Assembly: GCA_025174535.1 (NCBI GenBank)
Contig: JALBUN010000023.1
Location: forward strand, 3,472,001-3,536,000
Reading direction: 5' to 3'
Source: Cantharellus purpuraceus
Taxonomy: Eukaryota; Basidiomycota; Agaricomycetes; Cantharellales; Hydnaceae
Length of the DNA: 64,000 nt
This document shows positions 1 to 11,821 of the stretch, in pieces. Every line of letters begins with the position of its first letter. Within the stretch, counting starts at the first letter, position 1. The notes below the pieces were generated by a model, which worked only from the letters and a program-made list of their open reading frames with translations, was not told the origin of the DNA and did not search any database. A program made the translations under genes and the position numbers.

Positions 1-1
1 C

Positions 2-402
2 ATAGCGAGACTTGCAGCCGACACACACAAGTTTGAGTCACGATATGCCGATGGGCTATTAGGAGGCTCTCCCGAAGAAGTCCCAGACGTATACAAAGAA
101 AGATCTCCCGTGACGCATGCGGATAAGATTGAGGCACCTCTTTTGGTCAGTCATGGTTCTGTCGTGATTGAACAGACTACGACAAGCATTTCCTCCAGAT
201 TCTCCAGGGCTCCATTGATGCTGTCGTTCCTCCTGCTCAAGCAGAAACAATGGTGAAAGCGATCGAAGCAAAAGGGGGGCGTGTCAAGTACATATTATTC
301 GAAGGCGAAGGACACGGATGGAGACAAGCTGAGCATATTAGAAAGGGTCTCGAAGCTGAACTCGCATGGTACCAGGACGTCTTTGGGCTGAAGGAGGTGT
401 GA
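2..402 (+). CDS. S9 prolyl oligopeptidase-type serine peptidase, C-terminal end (5' truncated by window edge)
   Basis: Only the last ~115 residues are present. Reading frame 2 gives an alpha/beta-hydrolase tail typical of S9 dipeptidyl/oligopeptidases: a segment ending LLGGSPEEVPDVY, then the acid-residue loop (SIDAVVPPAQAE, D of the catalytic triad) and the catalytic His motif FEGEGHGW, then an amphipathic end and TGA at 400-402. One intron is needed: GT at 161 to AG at 207 (47 nt), joining SHGS to GSIDAVVPP in frame. A second AG at 198 is also in frame but would make a 38-nt intron, so 207 is preferred. The active-site Ser lies upstream of the window. Family assignment rests on the D/H motif spacing; substrate cannot be inferred. 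Confidence 0.8.
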
Positions 403-614
403 AACGCTATGTTGTCATTGCTTCCATATATTGTGAAGCAGTCCACTAGGGTTCAGTGTCCACAGTGCTGTCACTTGAACAGATGTATCAATTTAAATGC
501 TCGAGTTCTATTTAACTCAGAGCGGTTTTCATTCACGAAAATAGCATTGAGGTAACCTTTCCGTGCACCAGATCAAGCTATTCGACACATTCGACTGGTT
601 TGGGAACCCATACT
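403..614. other. Intergenic, 3' flank of peptidase gene
   Basis: No gene or recognisable repeat seen. It ends where the 128-bp tandem duplication begins. Confidence 0.5.
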
Positions 615-870
615 CCAATACCAGACAGAAATGCCAGACAAATCCAAATGCCGACTACACACCAGAAGAAGTCTGCTGGAATACCGTCCATAAGGGGGCT
701 ACCTGACATCGATCGAGCATGAACGTAGTAGGCATGGAACATCCAATACCAGACAGAAATGCCAGACAAATCCAAATGCCGACTACACACCAGAAGAAGT
801 CTGCTGGAATACCGTCCATAAGGGGGCTACCTGACATCGATCGAGCATGAACGTAGTAGGCATGGAACAT
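615..870. repeat. Perfect tandem duplication, 2 x 128 bp
   Basis: The sequence from CCAATACCAGACAGAAATGC at 615 recurs without visible change at 743. A third start at 871 diverges after a few bases. The open frames read through it on both strands are by-products of the duplication; no protein family is recognisable. Confidence 0.9.
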
Positions 871-1194
871 CCAATATCTGACAGTCCTCGTGGCGTCTAC
901 TCGTGATGGTCGTCCAATCTTGTCTCTCGCAACTATCGGTTCGTGGTCGCGGGTAAACATTCCTGGGTACACCTACCCCGGTCGTTACGCAGCAGGTGGG
1001 TTGTCTTAACCTACCTCGCAAGGTTATCAACCATGGCAGCGAAGAGGACAAGTCAGGCGCAGCCATTCATAAGCGACTTGGGGGAGCAGCGCATGCGGTG
1101 CAATTGGCAGCCTAGGGCACATATCAATACCACATCACTTTTAATGATCCCAAGGCGCATGCTCTTCCTATAGAGCCTGGCCACGTGCCCCACA
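871..1194. other. Intergenic, nothing recognised
   Basis: No coding pattern or known repeat was seen between the tandem duplication and the peptidase relic. Confidence 0.4.
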
Positions 1195-1312
1195 CCCATT
1201 TGGGGGCGTTTTTAATAAGAATCATTCGAAGGAGAGGGACATGAGTGGAAGAGGAATGGCTTGGAGGCTGAACTTGCATGGCACAAGAATGTCGGGGGGT
1301 TGGGAGATTTCC
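1195..1312 (+). pseudogene. Relic of an S9 peptidase C-terminal end (duplicate of the 2-402 gene tail)
   Basis: DNA aligns base for base, without gaps over about 50 nt, with the region around the catalytic His of the upstream gene (its 268-320). FEGEGHGW becomes FEGEGHEW, and the following segment keeps LEAELAW. In the frame that matches the gene, two TAA codons occur just before the motif (near 1212-1217) and the copy stops abruptly. It is therefore a decayed tandem copy of the gene end, not a working peptidase. Confidence 0.8.
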
Positions 1313-1538
1313 GATTGTCAGAGACACCTATGAAAATGTTTCTTTTCTGCAGCCACGCAAGGACTCTCTGGATACTGTAATATCGTTGCTTAGAAGCAAT
1401 CTGTATTTCAGTGTCCACCGTGTCCAAACGCCAGGCGTGGAACATTATCTAAGGCGTCTAAATGCTAGTCGCCTCAAGGCCGGTTCGCCCTCCAGTTTAC
1501 CATCCCTCTAGCAGCTGACTGCTCGTGTAAGTATTGTT

Positions 1539-1545
1539 TATAAAA
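1539..1545 (+). promoter_or_regulatory. TATA box, probable promoter of the CM1 gene
   Basis: TATAAAA sits 175 nt upstream of the ATG at 1720. The intervening DNA has a possible 5'-UTR intron acceptor (TATTCATTACAG near 1662). Inference only; no transcript data. Confidence 0.45.
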
Positions 1546-1719
1546 GCCAAGGCAGACACCAATTGCAACTAATCAAAACTTATTTCGGCTTTATCTAGCT
1601 TCAGACTTCAGAACCTTGAGCCGCCAACAATTCGTGACCTTGTCTCCCCATATTCATTACAGGCGCGTTATGTGTCTCTGCAACCGCGTTTTTGGAGACT
1701 AAATTTCGCTCAGACCCCC

Positions 1720-4700
1720 ATGTCGCCTCCATCTGATGGGCCTGACGAGTCTGCAGGAACACTGGCAGACCTATCTCTGGGTTCCCTTGGTTCCGCTTCA
1801 TTCCGCTCACCTCCAAGACCCCAACACAAACTCGCATCTGTGGCATCGCTTTCAACAGCTCCATCGTCTGCGACCCTTTCCACCCCTTCCCCGTCTCAGC
1901 CCATAGATCCGTACTCTCGGCTCAAGACAGACATAACTACCACCCCTGTCGCGCTGAGGCGCACATCGTATTCTGGAGATGATTTGGACGGTGACGAAAT
2001 GGAACCCCGGGAAGAGCCAGCGACACCTGTGGCTACAAGAGGAAAGCGTGGTCAGTCTGGTGTGGGGGCGTCTAAAGGGGGCGTCAACCTCACATTGCGG
2101 GAACAGGAGAAGGTACGAGAACCCTTTTTATCCGACGTCGTATCTTTGATTAAATGTAGCATTCAGGTCATTGACTCTCTCAAGAAGGAAAACTTTTCGC
2201 TCAAGCTCAAAGTACACTTTCTTGAAGAGCGTCTTAATCAGCTTGCACCCGAACACGTCGAGGCAGCCTTCAAACAGAATATCAATTTGAAGATTGAGGT
2301 TCAATCGCGAGGCGTGGAGCTAAAAAAGTACAAGAAACTACTTCTCGAGCTTGAGAAGGAGCTCCAGAATGCACAGAAGGGTGTTGGGGGATCCAAGGCA
2401 CGGGAACGCGAACTTGAGGAAGCTCTTGCGGATCGAGAACGTGAAGTGAGAGAGTTGAGACGTCGGCAGGCTGTTGGACCTGAGGATGGTGCGCTGCGTG
2501 AAGCTGAAGCACGTAATGAGGAACTCGAAGAGAGACAGGCGGCCCTGGAGGAGCAATTGGAGAACATGAAGGCTGTGATGGAGGATAACATGGACGAGAT
2601 CGACCGTCTCAAAGATGAGTTGGTCCAGAAGGGCAATGCGTCAATGACTTCGGAAGGTGGTGAGAGCAGGCGGGCAAGGTTAGAACGGAGGCTTGCAGAG
2701 GTGGAAGATGAGAATGAGGACCTCCGCGTACAGCACGAGCAAAACATCCAAGTGATTGAGCGTCATGAGGAAGAGAAGGAGGTGCTCGAGGATGAGGTTG
2801 AGCGGTTAAAGCTAGAGTTGGAGGATCTAGAACGACGGAGAGAAGCTGAGACGCTTGAGAGAAGTGAAAGTCGGGCTCAGGTTTTCGAGGAGCGCGAAGA
2901 GCGTGAGGCGATCGAAGATAATCTTAACGCGGTCCGGGACCAGCTAGCTGCTACGACAATCGAGCTTCAGCAGCGAGAGGACGAGCTAGAGATCAGATCT
3001 CGGGAGGTGGAGGAGATGGCTATTGAGCACAGACGACAGCTTGAGGCTGTGGATGATGTGTGGAGAGGCGAGGTTGAGGAGCACAGGGCTCGAGCGGATG
3101 GTCTTCGTGATGTATGTGTTGCGGCTGTCGACTTGTGAAACTGACCCCGATGCCACGTAGGTGATTGCTGACCGTGATGCTGAGTCCAGAGAACTCCGCA
3201 CGCAAGTCGAAGAATTGGAAGAGTCACATAGGGATGCGCATGCCAAGTTCGAGGCCGCGCTGGAACATCAGGAGCGTCAATTGGAATTGAAGGAAGATGA
3301 GATCGAGGCAGCGAACCTTGAGATCCAGCGGCTTGGCGAACGCGTGTGGGAACTGGAAGACGAAGGCGAGCGTCTCAAAGACGACAATGAACGTGTAAGA
3401 GAGGAGGCAGCTGTAGATCGTGAAGCGTTGGAGAGCGTAAGCACTGCCTTGAAAGAGGTTCGCCCCAATATTTTTCTTCGGCAGCACTGCCTATCCCAAC
3501 TTATCCTCTAGAAAGTGGCATCCGCAAAGGATCAATTGCAAGAAATGTCATCACTCTATGAGCAATGTCGGAAAGAAATCCTCGCACATCGGGAACGCCA
3601 AGAAGAGCTTGGTCGACATGCTGAAAACTTGGCGGCGGAGGTTCAAGCCGAGCGTGAGGGGCGAGAGCAGCTAGAGAACGAACTAGACTCACTAGAGCGT
3701 CAGAGAGAGGATGACAAACGTCGTCATCAGCGCACCCTTGAGGAAAAAGAGAGAGAATTTCGCTCGGCCTTGGATAACGCTTCTCGACAGAAGGCCATCC
3801 TTTCTGAGCGAGATGCGGATCTCGCTGCGCTCCAGGCGGCGCTCAAGAACCTTGAGGTCGAGACACGGCGTGCAGGAGAGTCACATACTAGCGACAAGTT
3901 CTCATTAGAGCTTGAACTGGATCGTCTCAAACGAGATGTGGCAAGAATGGAGGACGATTTGAACCGTGCGCGTGCTGAACTGGCTGATCGCGAGGCGCAG
4001 ACCCGAGAACGCGAAGGCCAAGTCGATAGGCTCCATGCAGCAAACCGAGATTTGACTGCAGAACTCGCAACGCAAACGCAGGCACGGTTGAATGCAACCG
4101 AAAAGCTTGATAGTACCCAAGCTAGTCTCAGAACGGCCGAGACGGAGCTGACAGCCATGCGGTCGCGCATGGGTGGCTTGGAACAGAGGCTATCGAAGGA
4201 CCAGAGGTCGTTGCTTGCCAACGAAAGCCAGTTCAGGGACCAGCTTACTGAAAGGAACACCCTCTTACTCACAATTTACCAGTATATGGACAAGATTCTA
4301 GGAGTGGACAAATCACCAGTGAGCTGTGCTCGAATTTCGAATATTGATGATACTTATACTTCGCCCAGAGGAAGCCCGGTTCCGAAACCAAGCCATTTAC
4401 CAATTTCAGTGTTTTCCACGACAGTCTGATATTAAAGCTGAAGTCTCTTAGCCAGATTCAATTGGACTTTGACAAACGTGCCAAGGAAGCAGAAGCACGT
4501 CTAATGGAAAAGTACAACGTCGTGAGAAAACGGCTAGATAACTATTCAAAACAGATCGATGGCTTCGAGAAGGCTGTGAAGGCTGCTTTAGAGAACAAGC
4601 ATTCCTGGAGACGCAAATATATGGCCAAAGAAGGCGAATTGGAGGCCCTGAAGGTATGTTTAAGACCCATTAATTTTTAGTTGACGTAGCTAACAGTGAG

Positions 4701-5162
4701 CGGTTATCAAGACTTCAAATACGGCGCTCACTTCTCAACTCAACCTTGTCAAAACGTCGCCTATATCTAAGGATGCAGAATTACGAGCAGCTAATGCCAA
4801 GTACATGAACGCCGAGCGCCGCGTTGTGAATTATCAGAACCAACTAGCAACCGCCGAAGAGACCAACGCTCACCTTGTGGAGAAGCATCTCACAGCGGAG
4901 CAGAAGTGGGAGGCGCGGGTCAAGGAATATGAATTCCGGATGAAGGCGGGAGAAGAGAGAGTCAAGAGAGAGAGACAAGGGGCGAAAGAGAGGGTTAGCG
5001 AACTGGAAAACCATGTCAAGTAAGCTACCGATGGTTCCCAGTTTGACGATGGAGTGCTGACTCGCTCCTCTCAGAACCTTACAGAAACAGATCGAGCAAG
5101 CTAAGCGTCATGGCGCTCAACTCGCTGATATCGTTGAAAAGACCGCTCCTACAGGGCGATGA
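1720..5162 (+). CDS. Centrosomin CM1-motif coiled-coil protein (gamma-tubulin complex recruiter, Mto1/Pcp1-like)
   Basis: Predicted 1011 aa in seven exons: 1720-2112, 2167-3111, 3161-3457, 3512-4318, 4456-4653, 4712-5019, 5075-5162. After a Ser/Pro-rich head (about residues 1-120) comes the CM1 motif, TLREQEK joined by splicing to VIDSLKKENFSLKLKVHFLE (about 125-155). Left unspliced, the 54-nt intron stays open in frame and would disrupt the motif. The rest is almost unbroken coiled coil. CM1 proteins dock gamma-tubulin complexes at spindle pole bodies or cytoplasmic MTOCs. I see no PACT-type C-terminal anchor, so an Mto1-like cytoplasmic role or a truncated Pcp1-like form are both possible. 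Start: the first ATG in frame is 1720; the frame is open further upstream only via GTG. Alternative donor GTAAGC at 3437 would shorten exon 3 in frame. Confidence 0.85.
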
Positions 5163-5638
5163 CATTTCTACACGCAATCTGTATCTTGTTTGTCTTGTTT
5201 CTGTGCTGTGTCCATTCTCATCGTTTCTTCCATCTGGACATGTTTCTACGATGCTGTATCCATCTCATTTTACAAAGTGCAACATTAATCGAATGCTATC
5301 CAACCCCCAGACCGACTGGTATGCTAGCAGGTGCTAGCGCAGGACCCCTGATCATGCGTTGGTAATCAGACTTGAGGATCAGGCGGGAGGGAAAGGTTGA
5401 GCCCTACAACCTCCGGGCAGCAAGGGACTCCGCCCTACCGAACAGATACAGGACATTTGTCGCTGACACCCGGGATCACGCCAATTCCTAGAGAACAAGA
5501 CGTTGAAGTCAAATCTCTCTTCTGACGGTGCATGGTCTTCGTCATATCTCCATGGAGATATTGACATCGATTCCACGGACTTGCTAGCGCACGTTCTCGA
5601 CTTACATATTTCCAAATCATTATCTTTGTAGACTTGCC
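5163..5638. other. Intergenic; may contain unrecognisable 5' part of the glycosyltransferase relic
   Basis: Nothing that can be assigned. The UDP-glycosyltransferase relic downstream must once have extended into this stretch, but no collinear similarity to the intact paralogue could be read here. Confidence 0.4.
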
Positions 5639-6562
5639 CGCGGATTCTGCAGCAAAGCGTACGACGAGAGCCTCGAGGTGATGCGCATGTGGCTTGGGGG
5701 GACAAGCCCCCAATGTAGGCCATAGGATCATTGAATCCTCCTGGTCGGAGACGATCGGCTCTCTCCGAGGTGGCGAAGCAGACGAACATTGAAATATTGA
5801 TTCTTCAACGAATGGTGGTAAATACCCAATTTTCAAACTACCAAAGAGTCACCGAAAGCGTTCCTTTAACCCTGTAAGTCACCTGCGCAATAAACTTGAT
5901 GATCGAGAGCAGGTGCTTATGCGTATTTTCTCGGGTCTTTCGGTATTGTCTTTTGGTCTGCTCAGGGCAGATACTTATAACTGTCCTTCTAGAGCTCAAG
6001 TTCCCATTGGTGAGAGTCTCTGTAATCTATATCCCTTCTTGTCATGGCTCCAGACTAACTGGACTTCAGATAACAGCTTATGCCTCACCCAGGGCTATCG
6101 TACCAGCTGAATGTGCGGAAAAGATCAAGCAATCTGGGGTTGGGTTACTCTCGGGATGGTCCTCTCAATTACAGCATTCATCGGTGCCCGAATACAACGT
6201 TTTGAATGTTTGACATTTACATAGAACCTTATGGCCTCAGGCTACTGGATGGTCCCTGACACAGGGCAGAACAGCATAGCAGAGTCAATTCAGGGATATC
6301 AATGCGCGTTTGCTCTCATGACTGTCGTCCTTTATCTTGTTATCTCTCCTCAGAATCACATAACCATTCGATGCTGCCAGGAAATGTCACATATCTCACT
6401 CTAACGCTTGACGTGGCGTTTCAGATGGTTGAAATTCGTACGGAACGGCATGGATTAAAGCCACTCTATCGGGGGGTGCAGCCCATGAGTACTGATGAAG
6501 CCATCGTAGCTAAGGGCGCAGCATATATCAGAATGCGTGGGGCTCTGAAGGAAAGGGAATAA
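5639..6562 (+). pseudogene. Decayed UDP-glycosyltransferase (paralogue of the gene at 19763-22002)
   Basis: Collinear fragments match the intact minus-strand gene. SAA near 5652 corresponds to its SSAAYDQ. MxAIGSLNPPG corresponds to VYAVGPLVPPG, with an in-frame TAG. FGIVFWSAQG near 5938 corresponds to VSFGSYWWPT. LLELKFPL near 5990 is followed by a retained intron (about 6010-6069) and YASPRAIVPAECAEKIKQSG. GLLSGWSSQ corresponds to GLLSAWSPQQ. An ATGWSLTQG remnant near 6235 stands in place of ATGWFLTHCGQNS. VAFQMVEIRTERHGLKPLYR near 6415 is nearly intact. Frame changes several times, so no full protein can be made. It lies on the opposite strand to its paralogue, about 14 kb away. Confidence 0.85.
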
Positions 6563-7362
6563 GACAGAATGTGGAGTCGCCGAGAGAGGTAGAGGGCGGA
6601 GCAGGAGGGCCGGAGTATGCTAGTGGACTTGAGGAAACTTTCGACTGTTGCACGTAGAACTGAATAAAATGATACTTATCCTCTAGGAAAATATCGATTT
6701 ATGCACATGGGAAATATATTTTCCCACGCTGAACTTCCAAACTAGAGGAAAGGCCGGGTCCCCCTGCCCGGCAGAACCCTTGCTCGGTAAAAAAAGCGTC
6801 AGATACCCGCGAGAGTCCTTAGAGCTTGGCGCTTAAGCTTAAGAGCTTATGATTCCATTCTCAATAGAGTGTATTTGTTTGCCAATAATCATCAAGTACA
6901 GTAACCAATAATTATTGTCGGGCAGATGATATAAGCGCCGGAGCCATCAATAGCGCCCGAACGCGTGGTTTCCTGCATGTTGCGCCACGGTGTCCTCTGG
7001 ACTTTCAGAGAGGCAGAGACGGACTCTGCTTGCCATCCTACTAATTGATGAAACCGTCCTCACTACACCTCTTCAAGATAGTTTTTGAGGGTGCTCTGGC
7101 AATAGACATGGTCAACACTGTAGCTAGTTTTACGTCTCATGATCTCAAGCCGAGTCCCGATCAAGGCGGTGAGCGTATATCACAGAATACAGGGCTGGAA
7201 GTGCGCGACAGGGGACAGCATATAGTAGTAATTAGATTATCACGATCGCGGTGAGTAATCACCAGCGAACCTAATACATTCTAATGAAAGTCAGCTTCGC
7301 TTGGCAGCGCTGGAGGTTGCCTTACCCTCAAATTATTGTGATCTCAGTAATAAGTGCTATAG
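6563..7362. other. Intergenic, upstream of the MFS gene
   Basis: No gene recognised. Several short AT-rich runs occur (6660-6720, 6880-6930). The MFS promoter should lie here, but no clear TATA box was picked out. Confidence 0.4.
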
Positions 7363-9401
7363 ATGTCTGAGACTACACCACTACTTTCAGCTCCTACGGA
7401 TGATATTTCACAAACCGATGATGTCTACAATCGATTCTCGAAGAAGCAAAAGCGAGTCATCGTGGCGGTCATCGCTCTGGCTGGTGTCATTGCTCGTGAG
7501 TCAGATATTGTTTGTATACTGCCCACCCTCCTACCGTTCTGTTTCGTGTGGACCTTGTGGCTAGCATTTGCATCCAACTCCTTTGTTCCCTGCGTACCAG
7601 ACGTAGCCAAGGATCTGAATACCACAGGCACGGTTATCAAGTGAGTCCTCGGTGTCGTAATCGTGAAGATCCAACCCTAAGACACTGACATCAGCTTCAC
7701 GGTTGGAATCTACATATTTGTAATGGCCGTAGGCACCTTGGTATGGGCACCTTATTCTACATTTTGTTCGTCAGAGGAAAATTATCTATTGACTTTTTCA
7801 CTGATGGATACGAATTCTCAGATGGTCGCCAGCCGATCTACTTGATTTCCTTGCCGTTGTTGTGTATCGGATCGCTAGGTGTTTCTGCATCAAATACCGT
7901 GACACAGCTTGTCATAGGCCGTGTTTTTCAGGCGTTCGGAGCATCCAGCGTCATGAGTGTCGGTGCGGCAACGATATCTGATATATACAAGCTGGAAGAA
8001 CGCGGTGCTGCCATGGGCATTTTTTTTGGCGTACGTTTGGTTAACTAAAACCGTTCCTTAGCCTGATATGAAAATTTGAAGGCCGTTTTTCTGGGTCCAG
8101 CTCTTGCACCCTTCGCAGGAGGTCTTGCAGCAACCTATTCTTCATGGCGTACCATGCAGGTGGTATTATTCGGAATGGCATTCATGGTTTTAATCTGCAT
8201 CATCACACTCCTTCCAGAGACAAGCCATCCAGGATCTAGAGGCATAGACAAATTGTCAGACCAGGCGCCTGATATTGGGCTTACACTTGGGACGACCGTC
8301 CCGAAGTGGAAATGGGTTTGGTTGAACCCGTTTAAGTCATTGGCTATGCTACGTGCACCAAATTTATTATTTGTTGTGAGCGCATTTTATAGACGACCTG
8401 CAAAAACGCCTCTTACTCACAGAATGACAGGCCATTGCTGGAGCACTTACACTGATCAGTGACTTTGGTAATCTCACTACGATATTTTTTACAACAGAAA
8501 CCTAACACAGTTTTTCACCTCAAAGTTCTCTTGATCCCAATGTCATACACTTTGGTTTGTTAACACCTCATACCCTCTCAGACATGGCTCATGATAAATT
8601 TTCAGGGACCTCGTTATGGTCTAACAAGCCCTGCTCTGGTTGGCGCATGCTTTTTCTTTGCAGGCTTCGGCAACGTCGGTGAGTCTGACAAAACTATTCA
8701 TGGTTATGATTAACAGTACCCTCCAGTTGGTGCTCCTCTGGCCGGTCACCTTTCGGATCAAGCAATCATCAAGGAGCGGAAAAAACGAGGTGGCGAATGT
8801 GTTCCAGAGGATCGCCTCATTAGCAGCCTTCCTGGGGCCTTAATTCTTGTTCCTTTCTCGGTGTTGATATTTGGAGTAACAACACAATTTGTATCAGGAA
8901 AGCTTGGCCTCGTGATCAATCTGGCGTGCTTATTTATGAATGGAGTAGGGGTATGTGAGTCTTCACGCTCACTAGAAACATTCCTGACCATCATCGCGCC
9001 ATGATTTCATCTATAACATAAGGTGGATGTTGTTCTTTCCCCTGCAGGAATATATACCGTGGACATTTGTCATACACGTAGTGCTGAAGTGATGGCAGTC
9101 AACAGGTATGTCCGGTCACTCATTTTTATTCGAGGATCTCCTATCTCAGCGGTTAAGTGCTTTTCGAAATGTGTTCTGCGCCCTTGCTTCTTCCGCCGTA
9201 CTACCGGCAATCAATGCCATTGGTGTAGGAGCGACAAACGCAATCGCTGCAGTGTTGGGATGGATTGCCTTTGGGTAAGCCTGGATAGACGCTTGTCTCT
9301 ACATGTTTAATGAATTACGGTTATTTTCAAGCCTGTTGTGGGCCACGATACGCTACGGCAAGGCGTTGCGCGCATGGACAGATATCAGCTATACCAGCTG
9401 A
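7363..9401 (+). CDS. Major facilitator superfamily transporter, DHA1 (12-TMS drug:H+ antiporter) type
   Basis: Predicted 471 aa in twelve exons: 7363-7495, 7565-7640, 7695-7765, 7822-8030, 8082-8375, 8431-8467, 8526-8554, 8606-8678, 8727-8950, 9023-9105, 9158-9274, 9332-9401. Splicing restores the family landmarks: PFASNSFVPCVPDVAKDL (TMS1 and first loop), WAPYSTFYGRQPIYL (loop 2-3, about residues 85-100), QLVIGRVFQAFGAS (TMS4), GAVFLGPALAPFAGG (antiporter motif C, TMS5), a central LPETSHPGSRG loop, and AIAGALTLISDFVLLIPMSY in the second half. It ends at TGA 9399-9401. It probably sits in the plasma membrane and exports small toxic or signalling compounds; the substrate cannot be told. Donor of intron 3 is GTTCGT, weaker than the others. 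All exon joins keep frame, so the gene looks intact. Confidence 0.85.
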
Positions 9402-10089
9402 GTACAGGACCCATGACCGTGACTATGCAAGTATACATGCATGAAACTTCTGCTACACGGACGGACGAACCTTTATATTGCAAATGCAATGTTTGTCAAC
9501 CTTCCCCAATGAATCTTATAACATTGCGCTTGCATCTCGTTCCAACTGAGTGTGACGACCCATCAGACTATAGATCGACAGATAGATGCCTTTCATCGTC
9601 TCCTGAAATTATTTGGCGGGAGTCAAATATTTATACCCATAACTTCGAGTGGTGACGTCGGGCCTTATGGAAAAATGTCTCCAACTAAGAGCATACGAAC
9701 CAGTTTACTAATACTGCGATCATGATCCTACTTATACAAGCATATAGGAAGCTAGCCTGCGTCGTATTGTCGAAAGGTACTAGTGTCTCCATTCAGAGTC
9801 TCGCTCAGAATTGTATTGCGGTGCCTCTTGGGTGCAGGGCCGTGGCTGCCAGCGCCCCCACCTTTTTACAGCATAGATCTCACCAAGTTCTTTGTCTGCC
9901 GAATGGTGGGAGCTATGCAAGTGGCATGTCTGGTTACCGGTCAGCAGTTCAGATCATATTACCATTCTTATAAATCGATTTCCCATCGGTGTACCAGTCA
10001 TTCGAGTCCGATTTCTCAGGTCTGAATCATCCATTCTGCATCTTACAGTTCCAAAGTAACCTTCACTGCCCATCGAACGAATTCCTGCA
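9402..10089. other. Intergenic between MFS and cyclase genes
   Basis: No gene recognised. Open frames near 9722-10025 show no family similarity I can name. It contains the MFS terminator and the cyclase promoter. Confidence 0.4.
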
Positions 10090-11821
10090 ATGTCATTCAA
10101 CAATCTCCCACCTTTCGACCAGCTGCCCAACTTCAGTCAACACTCAGGTTGTGCATGGGATGTGTGGGGAAAGGACGATGAGCTTGGTACTGTCAATCTA
10201 CTCACAGATGAGGTCGTCCTGCGTGCGGCTAGTGAGGGAATACAGTGAGTGATCAATCGACCTCACTCCGTGTTGTACAACGATATGCACAAGCGAGTTC
10301 CCAGGATGGGGAGGAGAGTCTGTCTAAACTGGTGCGTTCACCGCAGAAATGTTAATGTTTCCACCTCCACTTATGACATCTCCACAGGCCTTTTCATTTT
10401 CCAGCTCTGGTGTATACTCAATGGATAGCTTGAAATCAAGAAACCTATTAACTTCTCCAAATCGTCGCAGCCTATACTCAACCGACAAGCATCACCGGTG
10501 CACAAGATCATCCAAAGGACCGTCATTGCTAGACCCGCGACTAACGATGATGAGTTACAATTCGTAAGAAATTGAGCCGTAAGAAGATGACTTACAGTTA
10601 TTAAGCTTCCTCCTAGGACACCCAATCTGGGACTCATTGGGACGGTCTCAGACACATGGGAATACACTCGCATGGTGTTTTTTATCAAGGGTACGTGTCT
10701 CTTTCTTCCGTTTTCCAAACAACACATGTTTACCAGTTGTATATCAGCGTTGGGACCGATAAGATTCTCAAAGGCAAGACACAGATCAGTGACCCTTTAA
10801 ACATTGATCCGGACCTTGTCAGGCTTGGAATTCATGGTATGTCTCCAACTCATTTTAAGAGCTTGCACTTGTATTTTGACATTGCCTCCAGCCTGGGCAC
10901 AACATGGTTTGGTGGTTTCATTTTGTCAAGTTTACACAATATGAGAAGCACCACAGGTATCTGTGGACGAGGCGTGTTTATCGATCTCGTCAAGTTCTAC
11001 ACAGAGTCTGGAACAAAACCACTTCCTTACGACCCATGGAACTCTCACTCTATCCCAGTGATGGATATCAAAGCTGCCGCGAAGAAACAAGGAGTCGAAT
11101 TCCGACAAGGAGATATCTTACTCATAAGGATGGGTTTTATGCTAGTCCGTGCTCAACCTTATGATCATAGCGAATTCACGCTCACTAACCTTGCTTCTGA
11201 TCCAGAGAGTAGTCTCCAGTTCTCACGCTGAGAGGAACGGCCTGGGAGGCAAGTCAGGGACCTTGTAGGTGCCTTCTGCAGCAAATTTTGCCCTAGAGTG
11301 AATCGCAAATAGTGCTGGACTTGAACAAAGCCTTGAAATGAAGGAATTTTTGTGGTGAGACTGCCGGCCATCGTCTCTTGAAATAGCAACAAAAAGTCTT
11401 TTCCAAAGGAATAATCACTTCGCCGCCGTGGCCTCCGACCAACCGGCACTTGAGCGTTGTCCTGCCATCGACGACGGATATCTGTTGCGTGAGGTACGTT
11501 CCCAGTCCTACCGCGAGATTCATATTTAAATATACTGGCAGACACTCCTCGGGTAAGCATTCTCCATTGATACATTCGAACTAGTCGCCAATTTTCCGGT
11601 ACCAAAGACTCTGGGGTATGCCAATCGGTAATGCTTCCTAGTACTGTTCGCCTTTCTAACAACGCTGAGCTTCACGGTGCTGCATAGGCCATTTCTTTGA
11701 CCTGGAAGCCCTGTCAAAGGTTGCCGAGGAGACAGGGAGGTACACGTTTTTCTTCTCTTCGCGGCCTCTCAATGTCCTGGGTGGCGTAGCATCACCAGCC
11801 AACGCAGCTGCAATATTTTAA
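10090..11821 (+). CDS. Cyclase-family (kynurenine formamidase-like, PF04199-type) enzyme
   Basis: Predicted 345 aa in 13 exons: 10090-10244, 10305-10335, 10429-10563, 10617-10690, 10748-10836, 10892-10906, 10957-11144, 11206-11264, 11313-11354, 11409-11493, 11542-11552, 11608-11627, 11688-11821. Landmarks after splicing: LPPFDQLPNF at the start, DTQSGTHWDGLRHMG (metal-binding strand region), HGICGRGVFIDLVKFY, RQGDILLIRMGFM, NNHFAAVASDQPALE, LLGLWGMPIGHFFDLEALSK and YTFFFSSRPLNVLGGVASP with TAA at 11819. Length fits the fungal family (about 330-345 aa). Related enzymes hydrolyse amides or lactones such as N-formylkynurenine; the substrate here is unknown. Weak point: the exon 2/3 junction needs a GTTCAC donor at 10336 (an acceptor at 10440 is an alternative). 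If no splice works there, the gene is damaged. It includes exons of 11, 15 and 20 nt. Confidence 0.78.

Noticed and set aside
578..972. Two similar minus-strand ORFs
   Set aside because: Both are translations of the 128-bp tandem duplication; no family and no independent support.
2301..4272. Ser-rich minus-strand frames opposite the CM1 gene
   Set aside because: Antisense shadows of a Glu/Arg/Leu-rich coiled coil.
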